NCBI GenBank assembly: GCA_028095005.1
Contig: CM051459.1
Span: forward strand, 316,326,513 to 316,390,512
Source of the DNA: Rhynchospora pubera
Taxonomy: Eukaryota > Streptophyta > Magnoliopsida > Poales > Cyperaceae
Length of the DNA: 64,000 nucleotides
Direction: 5' to 3'
This document shows positions 37,046 to 49,804 of this stretch, piece after piece (within the stretch, counting starts at the first letter, position 1; each line of letters starts with the position of its first letter). The notes under the pieces are model-generated. The model had not been told where the DNA came from, did not search any database, and was given only the letters and a program-made list of their open reading frames with translations. The position numbers and the translations under genes are program-made.

Positions 37046-37432
37046 CTCAATTGAATGTATAACGAAAAAAATTGAACTAAGACATAATTTTATAGAAGAA
37101 CAACTACATTTCATATATTTCTTAATAACGACAAAATAACGAAAACAATGAGACCAACAATATTGTTATCTTTTTTGAAAGCCTATTAATTTCAAAAACG
37201 AAGTTCCATTATGCTATTCTAAATGATCAAAACATATAAAAAATTAATAATCAATATCTAGTGGAAAATTGGGTGTTGTGACTTACGATCCGTGAGATTT
37301 TGTTAAATACCACTGTAGCACTTAAAAATGTGTTTCTTGTACCAAATACCGGTTGTATATGGGCTGTAGGTTGGAAAAACGAATAGTTTAAATTACTCAC
37401 CAATAATTTGAGGAGGCCATATTAAGAAGAAA

Positions 37433-37620
37433 GGCTCCGTTTGGATGGCTTCTTCCGGAATAAGGAATAAGGAATAACCACTTTTTACCAATAAATTTAT
37501 TTCTAACCATCCAAACTCTTCACAAAAGTTACACACTTCCCAATAAATTTACCCATTCCCAATAAATTTCTTCCCTTCTTTCTTCTTCCTACCTTATTCT
37601 CAACGCATCCAAACCGAGCC
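37433..37620. mobile_element. MITE (family B), copy 1, 188 bp
   Basis: Terminal repeats GGCTCCGTTTGGATG and, in complement, GGCTCGGTTTGGATG. Internally it carries AACCATCCAAACTCTTCAC and AGTTACACACTT, shared with the copies at about 40742-40909 (inverted) and 44539-44705. No clear target duplication. Confidence 0.7.
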
Positions 37621-38432
37621 AAAATTGGTAAACTACTAAGGATTTGGGGGAGTAGCTAGAATGCACAAAATTTGCATCTCAAGTTCTCAACAATTGGATT
37701 TGTTGGTCGGACGGCTGTCGGATTTCCCCAATTTAAGTTGTAAAAGACTCGTTCCACCAAAAAATTGTGGACCAACAATTGTAAGTACCAAATTGTTAAG
37801 ATTGGCAAACATCAGGGCCCGGTTGGATTTGGGGAAGTATCAATTAGGTTTCGGTCTTATTAATTTTCAAATCAATTTTGGTTTTTGTTTGCTTCAGATA
37901 AGATTGTTTCTGTTGTGGTCGGTCATGATCAGGTTTTGGATTAAATGTTTTTTCGGTCATTGTATATTTAAGATATATCTTGTAAGGCACCCCTTTTTGA
38001 ATGTATGTCACACAAAATTGAGAGAACTGCTTCTAAAACGGAATAAAATTCATGTATGCATTGAATGAAATCTACATCGTCCATTTTACATTCTACCGTT
38101 CAGATCGATTCTCACCTTATAAATCGTGGGATTTTTTTTTAAAATTCTGCAATGAGGGTTTTAAATATTTAAATAAAAATTTTAAGAATAATATGCTGAA
38201 AAATGTACTATTAAATGTCTACAATTAATTGAACAAAAATTCAATAAAATAAATTAAATAAATGTGAGATAAGTCTGGATATTAATCATGTATTCATCTT
38301 CAAAGTTCGCACTTCGAGCAAATGTCGATAATTTTGAAATATTTAGCAATTTATTCAGACAAAAAACATATATAATTATACTGATCCAATAATATAAATT
38401 TAAATGTTCTATGACATTTTAATATATACATC
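37621..38432. other. Intergenic DNA
   Basis: No supported gene. An ORF at 37661-38068 has no recognisable domain and lies in ordinary AT-rich sequence. The last 8 bases (38425-38432, TATACATC) are the left duplication of the next element. Confidence 0.4.
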
Positions 38433-39711
38433 TAGGGCTGTACAAAAAGGAAAAGAAACCCTTCCGACCCGACCCGACCCGTAAAAAATACGGGTTCGAA
38501 TATTTATTGGGTTGGGTCGTGTTCTAATTTTATTAACCTAGTCGAATATTTTTAGAAATGCTAACCCCGGTTTTACCCGGCTTAATTAGTTAATTAAATC
38601 AAACCTTATCTCGGTTACTCCCGAGTCCCGACAATATCGATTCATCCCATTCACTCTCGTTAGTATGCGCGACAGCCTTAAGAACCTTTTTATATCATTT
38701 ATCATTTTTATATGTATGTTCAGTGCAGCTTGATAATTGTTCTATCCTGATTCTAAATCATATTTATATGCCAATTTAACAGTAAAAGAAACATAGTCAA
38801 TACATTGGTGCCAATTAATTTTAATTCACATTAGCCTTGAATGGGCAAAGGTAAACATATGATTTGGTCGATAGGAGACACATGGCATGAAAGATTTGGG
38901 ACTCCTTTTATACAAGTCTTACTTTAATGGCATTAACCTTAATATGTTCCAAACAGAGTACATGTGTGTTTAGTTATGATGCCATTCTAAGTACATGCTG
39001 AAATTAATTTGATGAAATTTGAGAACAAACAAATTATTTTTTTACCAATCAAATAGATACAAATTAGAAACATTCAAATAATAAACAGTAATAGGTAAAT
39101 ACTGTCCTCCCTTGTTAGATTTAGAATAATATAAACATAGAAGTGCACATTGATGTAAATATTATAATTCACTAACATAGTGGTGCATCTTTATTGCTGG
39201 TAAAATAAGTTAAAATCAAGACTGGGGTCTTTGAAAATTTTAAGAGTTAAATTTCTAATTTATTATTATGAATTTATTGTTATATCTTTTAGATTTGTAC
39301 TATCAATGTTATTTGAACTCAAAGTGCCATATCTCTGCCGCTGCTTCTTGTTTCATGGATATTATTTGTCTATAATGTTATGTGCTAAGTCATTTTTTAT
39401 TTCAATTATCTCTCCGAGTGTTTTCTCTTTGCGTTCGTTTGAGTCACTTCCTTCGATCGTGCCTCTTCCTCTCTCTTCGCCCGTGCATCCCTCTCTCTTC
39501 AGCAATTCTATCAATCTGATCATTTTTATTTTTGTACAATTGAAATTACAACTCATTTGACCCATATAATCCGTAATAACCTGTATGTAAAAAATCATTT
39601 GAGTTGGATCGAGTTACAAATGAATCGGTTAAAATTTGTTTTCAACCCGCTATAACTGTATTGGGTTAACATTTTATTAAAAGTCTTGACCTGTCCGTTT
39701 GTACAGTCCTA
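38433..39711. mobile_element. Non-autonomous hAT element, 1279 bp
   Basis: Begins TAGGGCTGTACAAA and ends with the complement of TAGGACTGTACAAAC. The same 8 bp, TATACATC, lies on both sides (38425-38432 and 39712-39719). Near the left end is a run of CCGACCCGACCCG and GGGTTGGGTCG, matched near the right end by GTTGGATCGAG and AACCCGC words. No transposase is recognisable, so it depends on another hAT; its ends resemble those of the intact element at 49122-53844. Confidence 0.85.
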
Positions 39712-39719
39712 TATACATC

Positions 39720-40361
39720 TCTCTACTTGTTATTTTATTTTTCGTTTATAATAAAAACTATTAGACATTATCTCCTAAGATAGATGCTTAACCTCAACTA
39801 GCAAGTATGTATGTGCATTTAAACAGGTATGTGTAGTCTTTACTAATACACATGTTGTGATAACGCTTAACGGGTTGGTATATTCCTTTCGTTGCTTTTT
39901 ATATTTTGCAATAGAAATCACATGGTTCCGAACATAGACAACTCAACTCAATTGCATGATTTGGATCATTTGTGAAGTCAGCAATGCCACTGCCAAATTT
40001 TATTTTTTTATTCTACAAAATTATAGAGTATGATTACTTTATGGATATGCGGACTGACCCACCACACAGTTTTCTTCAAACAAGCACCATCAAAATATGT
40101 TAGAAGTTTGTTGACGTCATAGCCTACCGTCTCATTTTATTTTGTTCTTCAATGCCAATTTCCATGCAGCAAATCGTGTAAACTGTAAGATTTCATTCTT
40201 CTAATAGTTCTGTTATGTGTTTTTGGCTTGCAAGTAGCTAGTCGCCTGTGCAGAATAATGATTTTAATTGGGAAATTTTATTGTTGATGAGCTTTTCAAG
40301 ATCCATTCAGACAATAATAAATCATAGTCGTTTATCATTCTGAATGAATGATCAAAATTTC
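39720..40361. other. AT-rich intergenic DNA
   Basis: Nothing recognised between the hAT element and the SINE. Confidence 0.4.
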
Positions 40362-40378
40362 AACACATATGACAGAAA

Positions 40379-40522
40379 TTTTTTTTTAAAGATAAATTGG
40401 GGTCAAGTCTCCCAACTTATTTTTAAATTAAATGTCTGTAAAGACTCTCCATCCGGGTTTCGAACCTACGATCTCTCACTTGAGATGTATTACTCTTTGG
40501 CACTAGACCAAGAACGGGTTTC
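40379..40522 (-). mobile_element. tRNA-derived SINE, about 144 bp
   Basis: On the minus strand the 5' part has a tRNA-type internal promoter: an A-box-like TGGTCTAGTGCC and a perfect B box GGTTCGAAACC about 30 bp later. The 3' end is an A(9) run. A perfect 17 bp duplication, CAACACATATGACAGAA, flanks it at 40362-40378 and 40523-40539. SINEs are transcribed by RNA polymerase III and moved by LINE proteins; a LINE of this genome is the probable partner. No tRNA gene is meant here, since the tRNA-like part does not form a full cloverleaf. Confidence 0.88.
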
Positions 40523-40741
40523 CAACACATATGACAGAATTTGTCTTATCGTGCTAAATATTTGGAAATATCTAGAAAAATAGCTTGTACATGTTTATTT
40601 ATTTTTTTATTGTATGATGACTCATTTTTCTCTTTTACGGGGGAAAAAGCACACACACATAAACAGAAACCGTTTGCGTGTTAACCGTGCAACCTTGTAG
40701 TTATAGCTTGCCATTCCTTAGCTTAAAATCTGAGAAATAGA

Positions 40742-40909
40742 GGAGGCGTTTGGATCGCTTAGAAATTGGGGGAATTGGGGGAATTTGCTATTTCTAGACA
40801 TAAATTTATTAGAAAGTGTGTAACTTTGTGAAGAGTTTGGATTGTTTATATTAAAATTTATGCCAGGAATTACTTATTCCCAGAATTTGGGACGCATCCA
40901 AACGACCCC
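40742..40909. mobile_element. MITE (family B), copy 2
   Basis: Ends GGCGTTTGGATCGC and, in complement, GGGTCGTTTGGATGCG. The interior AAGTGTGTAACTTTGTGAAG and AGTTTGGAT is the complement of copies 1 and 3, so this one is inverted relative to them. Confidence 0.65.
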
Positions 40910-41939
40910 AGAGATAAAATGGGATTTTATGAGCAAGTTGTATTAAAGTCAATATACCTAGCCTAAATAAACCCATTAATTGATCTATAGTTGACCTGAT
41001 CATTCTGGAATAATTCCAGCTCGTTCATGGAGGATTACGAAAAATTCTGGTTTGATCTCATCACATGATCAATCTAATTAATAAGCTACACTTTTTTAGC
41101 ATATATATTAAAGGTAATTAACTACCATATACGCAGCTAACTAGCTACAATTGACATATTTTTGCATATGGGAGTTGTACTTATATGCCACTTGTACCGG
41201 TACCCGTTGCAATTAGAAAATATTTAACGATGATTCTGTACTTCATACGTATTTGGATTGGTCATGCAGTTGTTTACACATGATTTCTTGAACATAATTG
41301 TTTAGTTCAGTAGTTTTTATTTTAAGCGACAAATGGCTTTGGAAATAAGAACGTGCCAAACTGTTTTGAGCTGGGTAGAAGAAATAGTGGAAATCTTCTA
41401 ATGTGCTAGAATACTGGAGACGTCCCTCTCAAGAGAGAGAGGCTATTGTGAAAATGTTTACACTTCGGCCCAATTGCAAACAAATGAAATATATTTTTTT
41501 TGTTTGATTTTAAGCAGGAGATGTTTAATTAACGAAATATTTGTATTTGTTAAATGAAAGGAACGAAAATACTTCATTATTTTTTTACAGGACTGGTGAT
41601 AGAGTTTGAAGTTTCAATTTAAACTAATTTAAGATTCTTTATTTTGAAAAGAATATATGGTGGCCTACTATGTGAACCATTTTAATACCGAAATATAATA
41701 TTACAATTTTTTTATAAACACTTTCTAAGCGTACAAAAAATCTACGCATTTCACCTTTATTAATAGATATCAAGTGTTTATAAAAAATCTTCCGAATGGA
41801 TAATTTTTATGTTAAATTTTGTGCCCTTGATTCAAAAAAGAAAATAAAATGCCGTGGTTTATTTTATTGTATTTGTGTGACAATGAAAATTTTGTAAGCA
41901 TTAATTTTTTGGGAGGGTTGGCAAAGTGCCAGAGCGACA

Positions 41940-43900
41940 AATTTTATTAATAAAAATATTTACATGAACAAAATAAAAAGTAAAGAAAATAAAAATAAGA
42001 ACTAGAACCTATAGAGCACCAAACTAACTAAAGAAATAAAAATCTCTCAAAGATTCCTCTAGGCATGCTTTTTCCAAAGTTCAACGCATGCATAAATTTT
42101 TTTGAGTAAAAGATCCGGTGGAGTGCTACAGTTGAAGTAGATACATATATTTCACGCTTTTCAAATATTTCAAATCATGGCAGCCCAAACGGTGTCCCAC
42201 AGTTGTATCCCAGGATGTCTGTGAGAGAGCTAAAAATCTCCAATTTCAAGAGTGAGATTGAGTAAAGAAACGTTGAATCAAATTTGCACTAAAAACCACA
42301 TAGATGTCGCGTGCTAACAGTATAAGAAAAGGTGATCAGTAGATTCCATCGAACTACTGTTACAGCAGGGACAAGAGGCAACGTTTGGACTAATTAAATC
42401 GAAAGACAATCGTATTAGTGATTTCCGTAGTACCATACATGAATCCATATTAGTGATTTCTGTAGTATCATAAAGCAATCGTACTGTGGAAGACCAAATT
42501 GAATCTATTCATGCTTGAGTTTCCAGAAACATTTCAATAATAAGACCTGATTTTATCGTTTTAGATCAAGAATCTCTAAACCGATGTTTGCCTTGGAGAG
42601 GTAATATTTGGACTAAATAACTAAGCAATGACCTCCTAGACATTTGTCTTTTTCTTTATTAAAGAACCTCCTTTTAATACCTTCTAAGTATCTTAATAGC
42701 CATGGAGGTAACTTTAACACTCGCATGAAGTGCAAAGGTAAGGTTGTGAGGACCAATTTGACAAGAGTGAATCGTCCACCTATTGAAAGAAACCTGACCT
42801 TCCAACAATCTAGTTTATGTTGAAAATTAAGCAAAGATTAGAGGCTGGAAGTGAATCTTTCTAGGTTGTCGAATAGATAAAGGCAATACTAGATAAGTGA
42901 TTGGAAGTTACTTTGATTGACATCTAAGGATAGAGGCAATGAGGGGGATGACAGATTTATTGATGGAAATGAGAACGAAAGACAATTTGCATCGTTGACT
43001 CGTAAACTAGATAACTTAACAAAATTAGAGAGAATCTCAGATATCACAAGTAGTGATTGTGGATTAGCCTCCATTAGAATGATAGTGCCATCAGCGTATT
43101 GCAATGCATGGAGCAAAATTATAATAGGACCATAAATGAGTGATGAAGCATTATTGAAGAAGGATTGTAGAGCGTCAGTAACGAGAATAAAAAAGAGAGG
43201 TGGCAAAGGATCATCTTGTCGTAGACCTCTTTTGTGCATGAAGAAGGAAGAGAAATCACCATCAGCTTGAACGGTGGAAGAAGAAGATTGGAGTATATGC
43301 AGTGTCCAGGCAATCCAAGAAGGAAGAAAACCTCTCGCAATCAGTACATTTGTCCGAAAGGTTCAAGACATAGTGTCAAAAGTTTTGGCAAAATTAAATC
43401 TTGTAAATGATGGCTGGTAATTTATTCGTGTATTTGAAATAAATAAATTTTCTAATTACCATGTAAGATTCCATAATGAACTAATCCTTTGTGAATGCCA
43501 TATGTAGTGGGCTTACAAGATCCTTCATAAAAGGCAGGATTCGGCTAAGCCAAAACCTTAGTGATAATTTTGACAAAAAAAATTGATGATATTTATGAGT
43601 CTATAAAAATCTTAGTATAGGATTTTTTTTTGGGGGGACTAAGGAAATGTTCGCCTTATTTAGGTCGGATGAGCTAAGTGTGCCAACCTGAAAAGCAACA
43701 ATGACATGCATAACATCCGATTTGATAATGTTCCAAAATTTCTTAAAAAATACAGTAAAAAACCATCAAGACTTGAGGCTTTTCCAGAAAATTTTGAGCA
43801 TTATTTGTATACTATTTATGGATTTAAGATATATGTGCTATTGATCTTTCTTTCTTTTTTTTTTCCATCAGTTTTAGTACTAGAGGAAATCTGACAGCAA
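41940..43900 (-). pseudogene. Decayed, 5'-truncated LINE (second family)
   Basis: Minus-strand remains of LINE ORF2, in order: near 43650-43900 a degraded KAPGPDG-type region and NKANISLVP; near 43450-43560 RT pieces like FFKIITKVLA; at 43239-42889 RGLRQDDPLPPLFFILVTDALQ and LQYADGTIIL; at 42834-42613 the thumb (KVRFLSIGGRFTLVK); near 42390-42310 the zinc region (CPCCNSSS ... DHLFLYC). The catalytic YADD is YADG (GGC codon, complement of 43087-43089) and RQGDP is RQDDP, so it is catalytically dead besides being frameshifted. Endonuclease and ORF1 are absent. Sequence differs from the 21891-29063 LINE. Both borders are approximate. Confidence 0.82.
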
Positions 43901-44538
43901 GACCAAAACAAATTGCGCTGTTTCTCCAAGGAATAAGTGCATAGGTAGCTTTGTTATCACACTAATTAACGACCTTAAACTAGTTTAGGACGACCTTCTA
44001 ATTAATTGATATTCTACCTACAATTAATACACAGCTCATTATAAATCACGGCTCAAAATTCGGTGGCATTTAATTCTGTCGCATATCAACATATGCTTCC
44101 GGATAAGCAACTTAATTATTTGATCAGCATTAATTGGTTATTATTTGATCAACGTTAGTTGTCCACTCCAAATTTACTTTTAATTTGGACCTATCATTGG
44201 CAAGTTCATGGAACTTTTTGGAAGAGCCAATTGTACATAATTCATAAATTTGCAGTTCATGATTTTTCATTTTGGTCCTAGCTACTGAAATTTAGTACTT
44301 GTGAATTATTTTCATAAGGACCAACATTTTTTTCTTAAAAAAGAAAGTGGAGTCTAGCCCCCTATCTTTCGAAAAGACCAAAACATTATCTACAGTACTG
44401 CATTAACTTTTTGCAGCGATCCCAGTATAAAGGTTTTGTTTACTTTTCATATATAGATCATGCAGGATCATATATGGTTGCAAATTATGATTATAAGAGT
44501 TAAAAAATATTAAATTTTAGGGTTCAGAAGATAAAATA
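43901..44538. other. AT-rich intergenic DNA
   Basis: No supported gene or repeat with borders. Confidence 0.4.
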
Positions 44539-44705
44539 CCCTATTGTTTGGATGGGTAAGGATTAAGGAATAAACAAGAATAGCGAATTCTGGACGAAAA
44601 TTTATTCCTAACCATTCAAACTCTTCACAAAATTACACACTTTCAAATATTTTTTGTCTAAAAATAGACTATTTCTCTTATTCCTAAACGATCCAAACGG
44701 CCCCC
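44539..44705. mobile_element. MITE (family B), copy 3
   Basis: Inverted end words TTGTTTGGATGGG and, in complement, GGCCGTTTGGATCG. Internal ACCATTCAAACTCTTCACAAA and TTACACACTTTC match copy 1 in the same orientation. Ends are degraded. Confidence 0.6.
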
Positions 44706-46784
44706 TATATATTAGAACATGTTGTTATTTACCCGGAAAATAAAATGCAAGTTGCCATAGTTAGTATCGTGCCTTTTCCATTTTTAATCAATCAAGTCCT
44801 ATAATTAAGCTATAACTGCTGTTAAAATTCTGATAACACAATTACTTATGTTTGACCGACGAGCGGAAAGAAAATACAAAAGTAATATAGCTGGACCAGC
44901 TACAAATTTTCTATTTTAAGGAATTGTCATTAAAAGCAAATGTACAAATTCTCTGTAACAACAGTGAGATTGGAATCTGGCATGATAGCACCAGGCATAG
45001 AAATCATATCAAATCAAGTTAAAATATTTTGAAATTAAAAAAAAATTAGAAAGAACAAAGAGAGAGATCAAATGGAGATATGACAAATAGTGCTGCCTCT
45101 GCAATTAAGACAGCAGCCTCTCTTCTTGCCTCCTACCTTCCCTCCTTTGAGGCAACATTTCCCTTATTTTTATCTTGATTTCATTTTTCAAAACTTCAAA
45201 ATCCTAAAAACCTTGTCTGGTTCTTGAGCAATCTCAGGCACTATTTCTCAGCTTATTGGCAATGAAGCTTCCTACAATTAATGTCGCGTTGCTTCTCAAA
45301 TATCAACCATGCATAGTAGTTATCGGCATCTTTTTTTCTTGTCCCAACTTCATTTTATATAGTACTCCTGGTCTAGAAAATTTTCTGAAATTATACCTGG
45401 AAGCAATGATTTTATACCACATTGTTTTATGAGGAACATGATCATATATTACATGAGATAAATGTACAGTTGTAGTTAGTAGTCACATGTCAATAGTACT
45501 CAAACCACAAATTTGACATTTTTTTTGAAGCAATCATACATTTTTTTTTTTGAACCAGAAATGGCCCTACAGTTGGCTTAATTTCTGAGACCAATTAATT
45601 ATTAATCCCGACAAAAAATAAGCACACTGATATGTTCTTTCAAATGAAATGTACTTAACTTCGATTCCTTTCTTAGATATACTCTCATGCATTAAAAACT
45701 GGTATCATTTCCTAGAAAAGCTACAAATATGTGTACACTATATATTTAGTGGTATTTCTCATTTGCAATACTGACTGAAAATATATAATAATATTCTTTA
45801 ATGAATGATTAAAACCTTTAACCGATTCCTTTTCGCAAGAAAATATTAGTAAAGAAATTTTACTGCGTTTCACAATTTTGCCCTATATTTTAAAATGGTA
45901 ATTACATATTTCATAACAGATAGTTAGTACTAAAGAAAACATGACATAATAATTGATTATCTAGAGACCTAAAAATAAATTGTACCTTAATAAAAGTACT
46001 GCTGCCGATTTTAGAGGAAGTTCTCATGCTCTCAACGGGACAGGGTCACATGTAGGAACAATGAAAGGAGCACACAATGCAAGTTGCAATGCACATTTCA
46101 TATGGTTCGTACTGGTATGTTGCTTACATTACTGTTTTGGCATGCATGACCGTACAATTTCTCCCATAAAGTACACAGATGATTGTCTAGCCATATGTTA
46201 TGCGGATAGTACGTACATGTGTGATATATCACACAGTAACTATAACCCAGAACCAACAAGTTTTCGCATTAATATATTTGTAGAAAAAAATTCCATAAGC
46301 ATATTTAATATTTAGTTATTTACTGATCATGCACTATTTACATTTGAAATCTCAGTGTTTATTTAAACAAAATGTCATAGACCATACACAAACAAGCACA
46401 TTAATATTCGTAGGTTTAAAACAAAGTCATATGTCACATTAACAATTAATGCATTCTCATGTCACTGTAAAATAGATTGTTACAAAAATGAAAGCATAAT
46501 ATCATACTACTGCACAAAAGAGTAATGATAAACAACAATAAAACAAAAGGAAAAGTGTGCAAGGGAGTGTCTAGGGGACTACACAAAGCCTAGTCAACCA
46601 CTAAGCATTAAGGACACATATCTTAGGCAGTAATTTTGTTCACTCACATCTTTTTAGATACTTATATATTAATTATTTATTATGCATCGTGATATGAAAG
46701 ATGTGATAATATAGTTTGGTTTAAATTACCTAATTATCGGTATTAGAGCATCTCTTGGCATGTCGGTACACACTAGCCCTGTTT
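44706..46784. other. AT-rich intergenic DNA
   Basis: About 2 kb without a supported gene. An ORF at 45980-46315 has no recognisable domain. Nothing else stands out apart from T-runs near 45540. Confidence 0.4.
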
Positions 46785-47265
46785 AGAACCCTGTTGAGAA
46801 TATCTATCATGAACTATGATGCATATAGGGCTCCGTGCACTATGACCGTTTGATCGGTGATTTTGCAAATCGACAAATCTAAATTAACCAATCCAATCTA
46901 TATATTGAAATCTCATAAAAACAAAATTTTACAATTTTTGAAATTTTTTTACTATTTTTTTGAATTTTTTAAAACTTTTCATTTTTTGCTACAAATTAGT
47001 ATATATATATATATATATAGTTTTTAAATTTTAAGTATTTTTTTAATTTCAGAAAATCATTAATATAATTAGATAAGAATCGTTCAAAAATAACCATTTT
47101 TAAAAAAATCCGAAAAAATATATAAATTTTAAAAAATATATAAATTTAGTCTGCATGAAAATTTCAATAGAGAGATCGTATTAGACGGTTTGGATCGGCC
47201 ATTTTGAAACAGATCTAGGAGTTTTTAGGTGCGACTCGCCATAGCAAAACTCTCTCTCAATATAT
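46785..47265. mobile_element. Foldback MITE (family A), decayed
   Basis: The right part, in complement, carries AGATCTGTTTCAAAATGGCC and GATCCAAACCGTCTAATACG, close to the 36632-37045 element. The left arm matches only loosely (GACCGTTTGATCGGTGATTTT). An (AT)n run lies near 47001. Ends are approximate. Confidence 0.45.
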
Positions 47266-48144
47266 ATATATAACCCTAGCCATACAAATAATTAAATTAT
47301 TTAATTGGATTAGCCCAAAATTTTTTTAATCGCAAAGTAATTATGCCGTGCATTGGGGTCACATGCCTACTTGGAATTGTTAGTTCTCTTTTTTTTTAGT
47401 TAAGAGAGAGCGACTGCGCGAGAAGCTTAGCTAGTGCTATACTGGGTCTAGCAATACAATAGACCCAATAAATGTTTGACTTGCATCCGATTCGATAACT
47501 TGTGAATTTAATTTTTCTCAAATATCAAAGTATTTAGATAGCTTCCAATTAAACTTGAGTTTATAAAAATACAGAATTTGTTTCCCCAAAAGAAAATAAA
47601 GAATTCAGGCTATAAAATAGGTAGGGAATAAGCCTACCATTAAATTTGTACAATTTGTATAGAGTGGTTAATATATGCTTTACAAAAATAATTTTCTTCT
47701 AAACAGAGCGAAAAAATATCTATATCAACATTTAATGATCAATCATAATTAATTAATTCTTGAGCAGTTTGAGTACAAATCGTACAAAATAAGGGGCCAA
47801 AGCCCACTGACAGAGTCCATTAAGTTAATTAAAAAAAACCAACAATTGACTTCAGGGTTAAATTTAAATTGTTGATCCTGTTTTACTTCATAAGCAATTG
47901 TTTAAGCTAAAATTAATTCTTTATTTCTTGAGTCATTTTTGTAAGATTAAGAGCTAATAATAATTTTCGTATGTGTTCACTTTCTGGTAATTAAAAAACC
48001 ATAATTTAACTTTAAAGATAAAAAAAATGCACATACAAAATATAATTTATCTGACCAGAAATTATGATATTACAAATATACAACTTGAATTACTGCAATA
48101 AGAATAAATATCTACGTGTAAAATGTTCAAACCTCCATCCATAG
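47266..48144. other. AT-rich intergenic DNA
   Basis: No supported gene or repeat. Confidence 0.4.
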
Positions 48145-48885
48145 AAAATAATCGGGGCTGATAAGGATCATCCCCGATTTCTATCATCCCATCATCCTCA
48201 AAACGCGTTTTTCATTTTTAGAAAACGCGTAATTAACTTAATTCTATTTTTGGAAACTCATCCATCATCCTTTGAAGTCATCCCCTCTCTCCCTCTTTGT
48301 TTCGCTAACTTTCTCTCCCTCCCTCTCTGATTCACTACTATCCAGCGCTCATCCCTCCCTCTCCTCTATTTTGATATAAATAACAGTTCTAGTTAATATG
48401 TATAAAAGGTTCTAGCTAATATAGTAAACATTCTAATTAATATATATAAAAGTTCTGGTTAATACAGTAAAGATTCTGGTTAGTATATATAAGGGTTCGA
48501 GTTAGTACAGTAAAAGTTCTAGTTAATACAGTAAAGATTCTAGTTATATATATAAATGTTCTAGTTAAAATATATAAAGGTTCTACTTATATATATAAAG
48601 GTTCTAGTTAGTATATATAATAGTTCTATTTAGTACAATAACTATTCTAGTTAATATATATAACTTTTCTGTTTAATATACTAAGTTCTCCCTCAGCCTT
48701 CGCTCTCCTCTCTGATTCGTTCTCCCTCAGCCTTCACTCTCCTCTTTGATTCGCTTTCCTTCTTCTGACGCTCATCTCCTCTCATTCTTGGACTTCCAAA
48801 AATAGAAAACGTGTTTTCTAAAAATAGAAGGTGATGACGAGGATGATAAAAGGGAGGATGACGGAAAACAATTTCGGAAAATAAT
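48145..48885. mobile_element. Candidate foldback element with internal minisatellite
   Basis: The left arm (ATCATCCTCAAAACGCGTTT, CATTTTTAGAAAACGCG, CTATTTTTGGAA) is repeated inverted on the right (complement: ATCATCCTCGTCATC, CTATTTTTAGAAAACACG, CTATTTTTGGAAGTCC). Between them are two copies of a CTCCCTC-rich stretch and a minisatellite. No target duplication was fixed. Confidence 0.55.
48385..48690. repeat. Minisatellite, unit about 22 bp
   Basis: Some 12-14 imperfect copies of a unit close to GTTCTAGTTAATATATATAAAG, with variants carrying TACAGTAAA. It lies inside the foldback element at 48145-48885. Confidence 0.8.
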
Positions 48886-49804
48886 TACAAGCGAAAACAG
48901 GTATAACCTCCCAATTCTGTCTCCATATTGCTTCCCAAAAAGATAAAATGTCAGAACCGGGTATGGATCTATAAAAAATGGATAAAAAAAATCCAAAATC
49001 CGACCCGAGAAGAGATTGTAGCTATAGTTATTGGAGTGACCGATCCCGGTTCACATGGCAAAGGCCTATGGCTATAAAAGAGGAGCAAGGAAACACATGG
49101 CAAACAAACACTCCTAGTTGCTAGGGGTGCCTAACGTGGTTAACGAGCACGAAAATGGGTGTTATCGTTAACGTTACGTATAATTAAACAGCACATCCAG
49201 TAATGCCACATATCGTTTCGTTTAGGAGACGGCAGAAAATTGAATGCCACTTATCGTTTCGTTTAAATTTAACGGCAAAATGATTTAACGTTTAAATCGT
49301 TGCCACACAGTACATCAAAATTTAATGTATAAAAAAATTGACACAATTACATGATAAAAATGCACAAATTCCATACAATATTGTTTCATCCAGCAAAATA
49401 ACAAACATGCATAAAATTCCATACATCAAAACAACCCAAACATGCATAAAAACAATACCAGTAATAGCTTGTTTACAACCAAATAACTAAACATGCATAA
49501 AAACAATTCCATACATCAAAACAACCCAAACATGCATAAATTTCATCTAAGCTCACCCAGATCTCAAACTCTCTTCTCAGGCATACCAATCTCAGCCAAT
49601 GACTCAAAAAGAAAAACCAAAAGTATCATCATTGAAGATCATGGTTTGAGATCTGAGGAGCCAAAGATGATAAACCCAAGCTCAAAAACATCATTGTTTC
49701 ACTAAGCAACATATAAGACTTGCATGCATTTACTACATCAAAAGAACAAACAGTGCATCATCACTCAAGACATGAGGAGCATACAGCATACCTCTGCCAA
49801 AGTC

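Noticed and set aside
38433..39711. Host gene encoded by the ORF at 39231-39560
   Set aside because: It lies wholly inside the non-autonomous hAT, is low in complexity and has no domain.
40430..40522. A tRNA gene, because of the B box GGTTCGAAACC
   Set aside because: The A-to-B spacing and missing acceptor stem do not give a tRNA; the A tail and 17 bp duplication show a SINE.
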